NCBI RefSeq assembly: GCF_030433895.1
Contig: NZ_JARUXE010000040.1
Span: forward strand, 1-36,069
DNA from: Arthrobacter sp. PsM3
GTDB lineage: Bacteria; Actinomycetota; Actinomycetes; Actinomycetales; Micrococcaceae
Direction of reading: 5' to 3'
DNA: 36,069 nucleotides
The notes below the pieces were generated by a model that saw nothing but the letters and a program-made list of their open reading frames with translations, had not been told where the DNA came from and ran no database searches. The position numbers and the translations under genes are program-made. Of this stretch, positions 30,875-36,069 are shown one piece after another (position 1 is the stretch's first letter; every line of letters begins with the position of its first letter).

Positions 30875-31981
30875 TCAGGGCACCCGGTGCAGCCACTCCG
30901 GCGTGCCGAACTTGGCCGTGACCCGGAGGTGGGCGGCGGCGAGCTCAGCCTCGGTCAGTTCCGAGGGCGTCGCCGCATAGCGTTCAGCGAAGACCTCCAT
31001 CATGGCCGCAACGATCTCGGCCCGGGCCAGTCCGGTCTGGCGCCGCAGCGGATCCACCCGCTTCTTGGCGCTACGGGTTCCCTTGTCCGAGAGCTTCTCC
31101 TTGCCGATCCGCAGGACCTCCACCATCTTGTCCGCGTCGATGTCGTAGCTCATGGTCACGTGGTGCAGCATGCCGCCGTTCGCCAGCCGCTTCTGCGCGG
31201 CGCCGCCAATCTTGCCCTGCTCCGTGGCGATGTCATTGAGCGGCACGTAAAAGGCGTTGATCCCCATCTTCTCGAGGGCCGCCATCACCCAGGCGTCCAG
31301 GAAGCCGTAGGAGTCGGCGAAACTGAGGCCATCCACCAGGGTCTGCGGCAGGTACAGCGAATAGGTGATGCAGTTACCGGCCTCCATGAACATCGCTCCC
31401 CCGCCGCTGATCCGGCGGACCACGCTGATGCCGTGGCGTTCGACGCCGGCGGGGTCCAGCTCATTGCGGACGGACTGGAAGCTGCCGATCACCACTGACG
31501 GTTCCTCCCAGTCCCAGAAGCGCAGGGTGGGGTTGCGGCGCCCCGCGCCGACCTCCTCAGTCAGGACCTCGTCCAGGGCGACGTTCACGTGGGTGGGCAG
31601 CACGGAGGGCGCGATGATGTTCCAGTGGTGGTCTGCCCAGCCGGTGGCCTTCACCAGGGCGCGCCGGACGGTGACCGCCACGGCGTCGGCCGAAAATCCG
31701 AACAGGACGGTGTTGGCGGGCAGGGCCGCTGACACTGCGGCGGACAGATCCGCGGCGGCGGCGTCCGCCGGGAGGCCCGTGAGCGCCCGGTTGATCTCCG
31801 GCAGTGCCTCGTCCGGCTCGAGGAAGAAGTCCCCGCTGAGAGAGACGTTCGCGAGCACACCGTCGACGACGTCGAGATCGGCGACGACGAGTTTCCCGCC
31901 GGGAACCTTGTACTCCCCGTGGTGGCGGGCGCCGCCGTCGTCAGTGCTGCTGGAGCCGGGGACCGGGGGAAAGGATGTCAT
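30875..31981 (-). CDS. Lipoate-protein ligase A family protein with N-terminal accessory domain
   Basis: A 368-residue protein. The catalytic biotin/lipoate ligase domain occupies about 115-330: RFWDWEEPSVVIGSFQ, RRISGGGAMF (189-198), and NDIATEQGKIGGAAQKR with the expected Lys257. Residues 22-110 (GEYKVPGGKLVVADLDV, ANVSLSGDFFLEPDEAL) match the accessory domain found at the C-terminus of E. coli LplA, so domain order is reversed. It probably attaches lipoate (or octanoate) to dehydrogenase E2 and GcvH lysines. ATG at 31981 is preferred; seven residues earlier is a weak alternative. The gene is separated from upstream rpmE2 by a strong terminator. Confidence 0.85.
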   Translation of the reverse strand: MTSFPPVPGSSSTDDGGARHHGEYKVPGGKLVVADLDVVDGVLANVSLSGDFFLEPDEALPEINRALTGLPADAAAADLSAAVSAALPANTVLFGFSADAVAVTVRRALVKATGWADHHWNIIAPSVLPTHVNVALDEVLTEEVGAGRRNPTLRFWDWEEPSVVIGSFQSVRNELDPAGVERHGISVVRRISGGGAMFMEAGNCITYSLYLPQTLVDGLSFADSYGFLDAWVMAALEKMGINAFYVPLNDIATEQGKIGGAAQKRLANGGMLHHVTMSYDIDADKMVEVLRIGKEKLSDKGTRSAKKRVDPLRRQTGLARAEIVAAMMEVFAERYAATPSELTEAELAAAHLRVTAKFGTPEWLHRVP

Positions 31982-32048
31982 GCCCTTAATCCTGCCACGC
32001 ACCGGCCGCGCCGGAGTTGCCGCACGGGGCGGTTCAGCGCAGGACGCA

Positions 32049-32080
32049 AAAAGCCCGCACCGTCACCGGTGCGGGCTTTT
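32049..32080 (-). terminator. Rho-independent terminator of rpmE2
   Basis: AAAAGCCCGCACCG (32049-32062) pairs perfectly with CGGTGCGGGCTTTT (32067-32080) around a four-base loop. Read on the minus strand it ends with five T residues, 24 bases after the rpmE2 stop. It should also work on the plus strand. Confidence 0.9.
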
Positions 32081-32104
32081 CCAAAAGACCTTGGGGAGAA
32101 GAAG

Positions 32105-32362
32105 TTACTTCTTGCCGCCGAAGCCCTTGAAGCGAGCGTTGAAGCGCTCGACGCGGCCTGCAGAGTCCATGATGCGCTGCTTGCCCGTGTAGAACGGGTG
32201 GGACTCGGAGGAGATTTCGACGTCGATGACCGGGTAGGTGTTTCCGTCTTCCCACTCGATGGTCTTCTTGGAAGACACGGTGGACTTGGTCAGGAACTTG
32301 ACGCCGGAAGCCAGGTCGTTGAAAACAACAGCTTCGTACTTCGGGTGAGTATCAGACTTCAT
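32105..32362 (-). CDS. rpmE2: 50S ribosomal protein L31 type B (zinc-free paralogue)
   Basis: An 85-residue L31. MKSDTHPKYEAVVFNDLASG and HPFYTGKQRIMDSAGRVERFNARF are family-typical. It contains no cysteine at all, so it is the C-minus type B form that substitutes for zinc-binding L31 when zinc is scarce; this is established for several bacteria. The ATG at 32362 follows AAAGG by eight bases; an in-frame extension to 32452 runs through the leader and is not coding. A two-hairpin leader and TATGAT -10 lie upstream. I saw no AT-rich Zur-type palindrome, so zinc regulation is not shown here. Confidence 0.96.
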   Translation of the reverse strand: MKSDTHPKYEAVVFNDLASGVKFLTKSTVSSKKTIEWEDGNTYPVIDVEISSESHPFYTGKQRIMDSAGRVERFNARFKGFGGKK

Positions 32363-32444
32363 AATTGGACCTTTGTTCGCACAACTGGATTTTGCCAGTT
32401 GCCAGGTATGAATGGGATGGCCGGCGGAATGCACCGGACGGCCA
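32363..32444 (-). promoter_or_regulatory. Structured 5' leader of rpmE2 (candidate L31 leader)
   Basis: Minus-strand leader of about 82 bases downstream of TATGAT. Two hairpins: TGGCCG/CGGCCA (32418-32423 with 32439-32444) and CAACTGG/CCAGTTG (32382-32388 with 32395-32401, six-base loop). L31 leaders are described in actinobacteria; I could not compare with the published consensus. Confidence 0.45.
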
Positions 32445-32451
32445 GCTATCA

Positions 32452-32457
32452 ATCATA
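32452..32457 (-). promoter_or_regulatory. -10 element of rpmE2
   Basis: TATGAT on the minus strand, five of six matches to TATAAT. No clear -35 element is visible at the expected distance. Confidence 0.5.
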
Positions 32458-32497
32458 GCGGAAAGCCGGCGCCCCCGCCGCCTGAGCATCGGCGCGG

Positions 32498-33307
32498 TCA
32501 GTCGCGGGGGCGCAACTCCCAGAAGGCGACGGCGGACGCCGCGGCGACGTTGAGCGAGTCAACGCCGGCACGCATGGGGATCTTCACTGCGAGGTCGACG
32601 GCGGCGAGGGTGGCCGCGCTCATCCCGGCGCCCTCGGTGCCGAGCACGAGTGCGAGCTTCTCCGGCCGGCGGGCCGCCAGCTCATCGAGGTCCACGGCGT
32701 CGTCCGTGAGCTCCATGGCGGCCACCGTGAAGCCGTGCCCGCGGAGCAGCTGCAGGGCGGCCGGCCAATCCTCCAGCCGGGCCCATGGCACCTGGAACAC
32801 CGTCCCCATGCTGACCCGGACGCTGCGCCGGTACAGCGGATCCCCGCAGCGCGGCGAGACGAGGACTGCGTCCACGCCCAGTGCCGCGGCGGAGCGGAAT
32901 ATCGCGCCGACGTTGGTGTGGTCCACGATGTCCTCCAGGACGGCGACCCGGCGTGCCCCGGCGAGAAGCTCGGGCAGCGGCACAGGTTCCGGCCGCTGCA
33001 TCGCCGCCATGGCGCCGCGGTGCAGATGGAAGCCGGTGATGTCCTCCAGCAGCGCGGCGGAACCGATGTACGCGGGGACCTCCGGGAACTGCTCAAAGAC
33101 GTCGGCGAGGTCCTCAAGCCATTTTTCCGCGAGAAAGAAGGAGCGCGGCCGGTGTCCTGCGGCAAGGGCGCGCCGCAGCACCCGGGAGGACTCGGCGATG
33201 TACATGCCCTCGGCGGGTTCCCGGAGTTTGCGCAGGTGCACGTCGGTCAGCCGGGTGTAGTCGGAGACCCGGGGGTCGTCGGCGGAGTCAAGGCGGTGGA
33301 AGGTCAC
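32498..33307 (-). CDS. SpoU/TrmH-family RNA 2'-O-methyltransferase
   Basis: A 269-residue SPOUT methyltransferase. SpoU motifs: VLEDIVDHTNVGAIFRSAAALGVDAVL (motif 1, catalytic Arg), LALVLGTEGAGMS (motif 2) and IPMRAGVDSLNVAAASAVAFWEL (motif 3, knot). The N-terminal ~100 residues resemble the substrate-binding domain of rRNA methyltransferases (VHLRKLREPAEGMYIAESSRVLRRAL). Target nucleotide unknown; 23S rRNA or tRNA are possible. GTG start at 33307 without obvious ribosome site. Tandem 13-bp repeats lie just upstream, between this gene and the TauE-like gene. Confidence 0.88.
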   Translation of the reverse strand: MTFHRLDSADDPRVSDYTRLTDVHLRKLREPAEGMYIAESSRVLRRALAAGHRPRSFFLAEKWLEDLADVFEQFPEVPAYIGSAALLEDITGFHLHRGAMAAMQRPEPVPLPELLAGARRVAVLEDIVDHTNVGAIFRSAAALGVDAVLVSPRCGDPLYRRSVRVSMGTVFQVPWARLEDWPAALQLLRGHGFTVAAMELTDDAVDLDELAARRPEKLALVLGTEGAGMSAATLAAVDLAVKIPMRAGVDSLNVAAASAVAFWELRPRD

Positions 33308-33345
33308 GGACGGGTCATTTCAGCGGGAGAGGGGGCGGTCATTAA

Positions 33346-33410
33346 AACGGGTCATTGGAACAGGTCGCCGGAACAGGTCGCCGGAACGGGTCACTTGAAC
33401 AGGTTGGCGA
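33346..33410. repeat. 13-bp tandem repeat, five copies
   Basis: Units start at 33346, 33359, 33372, 33385 and 33398; units 2 and 3 are identical (AACAGGTCGCCGG), others differ at a few bases. Degenerate copies may extend left to about 33308. The array covers the last codons and stop of the TauE-like gene. Copy number could vary between strains. Confidence 0.75.
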
Positions 33411-34176
33411 TCATGAACCCCAGGGCGACGAGGCCCAGGACGAAGATGACACCCCGCAGGACTACCGGGGACAGCCGGCGGCCGACCTTGGAGCCGACCA
33501 CGCCGCCGATCAGCGAGCTCACCGCGATCAGCCCGACGACGGCCCAGTCGATCCGGCCGAACGCGAAGAGCAGGTAGGAGGCGGCGGCGACGACGTTCAC
33601 GCCCAGGACCAGGATGTTCTTCATGGCGTTGGCGTTCTGGATGGTCCCCGTCATGAAGATGCCCAGGATCCCGACCAGCAGGATGCCCTGCGCCGCGACG
33701 AAGTAGCCGCCGTACACCCCGGCCAGGTACACGAGGACCACGAGGATGATGCCGTGGCGGCGGTCGCGGATGGCGTGCTCGGGGTTCTGCTCCCGGTTCC
33801 GGACCCACTGCTGCAGGCGGGGCTGGAAGGCCACCATGAGCAGTGCGAGCACGATCAGGACGGGGGCGGCGTAGTGGAAGACCTTTTCGGGGAGGTGCAG
33901 CAGCAGGTAGGCGCCGGTGATGCCACCGAGCAGCGAGGCGGGCAGCAGCTTGAGCAGTTGCTTGCCGCGTCCGGTCAGTTCCTTGCGGTAGCCCCAGGCG
34001 CCGGCGGCGTTCCCGGCCACGAGGCCCATCGCGTTGCTGATCGACGCGGTGACCGGCGCGTAGCCGAGGGCGATCAGCACCGGGAAGGTCACCAGGGTCC
34101 CGGAACCGACCACACTGTTGATGGTGCCGGCCCAGAGCCCGGCGAAGAAAATGAGGACGCTATTGAGGAACTCCAT
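33391..34176 (-). CDS. TauE/SafE-family anion exporter
   Basis: A 261-residue membrane protein with about eight hydrophobic segments. The family repeats are visible: LWAGTINSVVGSGTLVTFPVLIALGYAPVTASISNAMGLVAG near the N-terminus and a similar second half (YGGYFVAAQGILLVGILGIF). TauE/SafE proteins are thought to export sulfite, sulfoacetate or similar anions; substrate not determinable. It lies 18 bases after the ABC ATPase gene on the same strand, so the two may be co-transcribed, though TauE/SafE transporters do not need an ATPase. Its C-terminal residues NLFK are encoded inside a 13-bp tandem repeat. Confidence 0.88.
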   Translation of the reverse strand: MEFLNSVLIFFAGLWAGTINSVVGSGTLVTFPVLIALGYAPVTASISNAMGLVAGNAAGAWGYRKELTGRGKQLLKLLPASLLGGITGAYLLLHLPEKVFHYAAPVLIVLALLMVAFQPRLQQWVRNREQNPEHAIRDRRHGIILVVLVYLAGVYGGYFVAAQGILLVGILGIFMTGTIQNANAMKNILVLGVNVVAAASYLLFAFGRIDWAVVGLIAVSSLIGGVVGSKVGRRLSPVVLRGVIFVLGLVALGFMIANLFK

Positions 34177-34194
34177 GCGCGGTCAGCGGCCGGC

Positions 34195-34980
34195 TCAACG
34201 GCGCGCGGTGGCCGTGTACCGGCCGGCGCTGACGCTGACATCCAGCGGCAGCCCGAAGGTCTCGCTCAGGTTCCCGGCGGTGAGGACATTTTCGATCGGG
34301 CCCTGGGCGACCACGCCGCCGTCGCGCAGCAGCATGGCGTGGGTGAATCCCGGCGGGACCTCTTCGAGGTGGTGGGTGACCAGGACGATGGCCGGGGCGG
34401 CCTCGTCGCGGGCGAGTTCACTGAGCCGGTGCACGAGGTCCTCGCGGCCGCCCAGATCGAGTCCGGCGGCGGGTTCGTCGAGGAGCAGGAGCTCGGGATC
34501 CGTCATCAGGGCCCGGGCGATCTGGACGCGCTTGCGCTCCCCCTCGGAGAGCGAGGCAAACGGCCGGTTGAGCAGCGGTCCCATGCCCCACTCGTTCAGC
34601 AGGGCGAAGGCGCGGCGTTCGTCGTCCTTTTCATAGCCCTCACGCCAGCGCCCGGTGACGCCATACGCTGCCGTCACGACGACGTTGAGGACCTTTTCGT
34701 GTTCCGGGATCTGGTTGGCCAGCGCGGCCGAGGACAGGCCGATCCGCGGCCGGAGTTCGAAGACGTCGACGGCGCCGAGAATCTCCTCCAGGATGCCCGC
34801 CATCCCGCTTGTCGGGTGGATCCGCGCGGCTGCCACCTGCAGCAGAGTGGTCTTGCCGGCACCGTTGGGACCCAGGATCACCCAACGCTCGCCTTCCCGG
34901 ACCTGCCAGTCGACCTTGTTCAGGAGCGTCTTTGCCCCACGTACAACGCTGACCGCGGCCAATTCAAGAACATCACTCAT
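34195..34980 (-). CDS. ABC transporter ATP-binding protein (orphan, YlmA-like)
   Basis: A 261-residue single nucleotide-binding domain: Walker A GPNGAGKTT (37-45), signature LSEGE (144-148), Walker B LLLLDEP (164-170) and H-loop His203/204. No ABC permease or binding protein gene is nearby, as in orphan YlmA-type ATPases. Substrate unknown. The ATG at 34980 is chosen because the preceding in-frame stretch to 35127 is not family-like and crosses the divergent serB promoter; TAGTGT (34989-34994) lies eight bases before it. Confidence 0.88.
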   Translation of the reverse strand: MSDVLELAAVSVVRGAKTLLNKVDWQVREGERWVILGPNGAGKTTLLQVAAARIHPTSGMAGILEEILGAVDVFELRPRIGLSSAALANQIPEHEKVLNVVVTAAYGVTGRWREGYEKDDERRAFALLNEWGMGPLLNRPFASLSEGERKRVQIARALMTDPELLLLDEPAAGLDLGGREDLVHRLSELARDEAAPAIVLVTHHLEEVPPGFTHAMLLRDGGVVAQGPIENVLTAGNLSETFGLPLDVSVSAGRYTATARR

Positions 34981-34988
34981 AGGAGTAG

Positions 34989-34994
34989 ACACTA
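34989..34994 (-). promoter_or_regulatory. -10 hexamer of the ABC ATPase gene (leaderless)
   Basis: TAGTGT on the minus strand ends eight bases before the ATG at 34980; CTACTCCT between them is not a ribosome site. Confidence 0.4.
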
Positions 34995-35112
34995 GGACAA
35001 AACAGCGGACGACTGATAACCGGAACCCAGGAGCGTGGCCGGGTTCATGCTGACCGGCCGCCGGGTGTGTCACCGGAGCGCAACGAATTCGGGGCCTCCT
35101 TGGCCGGATCGC

Positions 35113-35118
35113 TAGGAT
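35113..35118 (+). promoter_or_regulatory. -10 hexamer of serB (leaderless)
   Basis: TAGGAT ends seven bases before the ATG at 35126, with TGCACCC between them. Confidence 0.45.
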
Positions 35119-35125
35119 TGCACCC

Positions 35126-36031
35126 ATGACCCTGAACGTGACTGCAGTGAGCTATGCCCCGAAACTGACCCTTCCCGAGGTGCAGCAGCTGCGGTCGCTG
35201 CTCAACGCAGCGGGACTGGCGCTGGAGGCAGAAGCCCGCACGGGAGACGCCCGCTTCGAGGTCTACACCGCTGACGGCAGCTTTGACCCGGACTCCACCC
35301 CGGATCACGCGGCGGCGCTGGCCGAACTGCGCCGGAGGGCGGCAGCCCAGAGCCCGGCCGGAGTGGACACGGCAATTGTGCCGGCCGCCCTGCGCAGTGC
35401 GCAGCGGAAGTTCCTCATCATGGACGTGGACTCCACCCTGATCCAGCAGGAAGTGATAGAGCTCCTTGCCGCCTATGCGGGCAAACGTGAAGAGGTGACG
35501 GCCGTGACTGAGGCCGCCATGCGCGGGGAGCTGGACTTCGCCCAGAGCCTGCATGCGCGGGTGGCCGTGCTCGCCGGGCTGCCGGCCGACGTCGTCGATT
35601 CCGTCCGTGCCGAAGTGAAATTGAGTCTCGGTGCGGCGGAGCTCGTGGCCGCCTTCCAGGCGGCCGGGCATGTGGTGGCCGTGGTCTCCGGCGGCTTCAA
35701 CCAGATCCTGCGCCCGATCGCGGAGGGCCTGGGACTCAAGTACTGGGTCGCCAACGAACTCGAAATCGTCGACGGCGCACTGACCGGAAAGGTCATCGGC
35801 GAGGTCGTTGACCGGGCGGCGAAGGAGAAGTACCTGCGAGAGTGGGCCGCCAGGGAAGGCATCCCGATGGAGCACACGATTGCTGTGGGCGACGGCGCCA
35901 ACGATCTGGACATGCTCGGTGCGGCGGGGATCGGCGTGGCGTTCAACGCCAAGCCTGCTGTCCGCGCGGTCGCGGATGCCGCAGTGAACCTGCCGTACCT
36001 CGACGCCGTCCGGTACATCGCCGGCGTCTGA
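35126..36031 (+). CDS. serB: Phosphoserine phosphatase
   Basis: A 301-residue HAD-superfamily SerB. Motif I DVDSTL (Asp100, Asp102), motif II VVSGGFNQ, motif III Lys near AKEKYL and motif IV GDGANDLDML are all present. It dephosphorylates phosphoserine, the last step of serine biosynthesis. The N-terminal ~90 residues are an ACT-like regulatory region, degenerate compared with mycobacterial SerB2. ATG at 35126 follows a leaderless-type -10. The gene is divergent from the ABC ATPase gene. Confidence 0.95.
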   Translation: MTLNVTAVSYAPKLTLPEVQQLRSLLNAAGLALEAEARTGDARFEVYTADGSFDPDSTPDHAAALAELRRRAAAQSPAGVDTAIVPAALRSAQRKFLIMDVDSTLIQQEVIELLAAYAGKREEVTAVTEAAMRGELDFAQSLHARVAVLAGLPADVVDSVRAEVKLSLGAAELVAAFQAAGHVVAVVSGGFNQILRPIAEGLGLKYWVANELEIVDGALTGKVIGEVVDRAAKEKYLREWAAREGIPMEHTIAVGDGANDLDMLGAAGIGVAFNAKPAVRAVADAAVNLPYLDAVRYIAGV

Positions 36032-36069
36032 GGCGAGGCATCACACGGAAGGGGCGGGGGGCCCCCCCC
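36032..36069. other. Contig-end-like sequence
   Basis: After the serB stop there are 38 bases ending in a G run followed by a C run. This reads like a contig edge or a truncated GC-rich hairpin; no gene. Confidence 0.5.

Noticed and set aside
34195..34980. ABC ATPase as energy partner of the adjacent TauE/SafE protein
   Set aside because: TauE/SafE transporters are secondary carriers not known to need an ATPase. Adjacency alone is not enough.

Overview
The window is high-GC, densely packed chromosomal DNA. It most resembles an actinobacterium of the Micrococcaceae (Arthrobacter/Pseudarthrobacter type). This rests on codon use, a GT4-type GlgA/GlgM divergent from glgC, a DevR/DevS-type two-component pair, and many genes whose start codon lies 6-8 nt after a TANNNT hexamer, as in actinobacterial leaderless transcription. 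I see no rRNA, tRNA, CRISPR array, insertion sequence or prophage. The last bases (a G run followed by a C run) look like a contig end.

Layout. 0.36-5.4 kb: a lipoprotein phosphoesterase, malQ and a hemerythrin gene on the minus strand, divergent from a TraR/DksA-type zinc-finger gene overlapping an M50B-like peptidase gene. 5.5-7.7 kb: a glutathionyl-hydroquinone-reductase-like protein and a FUSC membrane protein. 7.7-14.5 kb: a fatty-acid locus. Thiolase, high-molecular-weight FabG and MaoC hydratase form one operon, divergent from a TetR regulator and an acyl-CoA dehydrogenase/oxidase, with a 14+5+14 bp perfect palindrome between them. Together the enzymes can make a complete, probably (R)-specific, beta-oxidation cycle. 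14.6-17.4 kb: divergent glgA(glgM)/glgC. 17.4-18.9 kb: a zinc-ribbon/SDR fusion with unusual active-site residues.

18.9-23.5 kb: a dormancy-like island holding two paralogous PPOX-fold proteins, a universal stress protein, a DevR-like regulator and a DevS-like GAF histidine kinase. Elements resembling a degenerate DosR box (5-4-5 palindromes of GGGCC-N4-GGCCC type) precede both PPOX genes, the USP gene and the distant hemerythrin gene. Three of the four lie 23-24 nt upstream of a TANNNT -10. I regard this as the best candidate for a locally visible, undescribed regulon.

23.6-27.1 kb: an operon of circularly permuted ATP-grasp, alpha-E and transglutaminase-like proteins, a conserved set of unknown product. 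27.2-36.0 kb: a YeiH-type exporter, aminopeptidase N, a domain-swapped lipoate ligase, the zinc-independent L31 paralogue with a structured leader, an SpoU methyltransferase, a TauE/SafE exporter, an orphan ABC ATPase and serB.

All functional calls come from reading translated sequence and motifs. No database search was possible.
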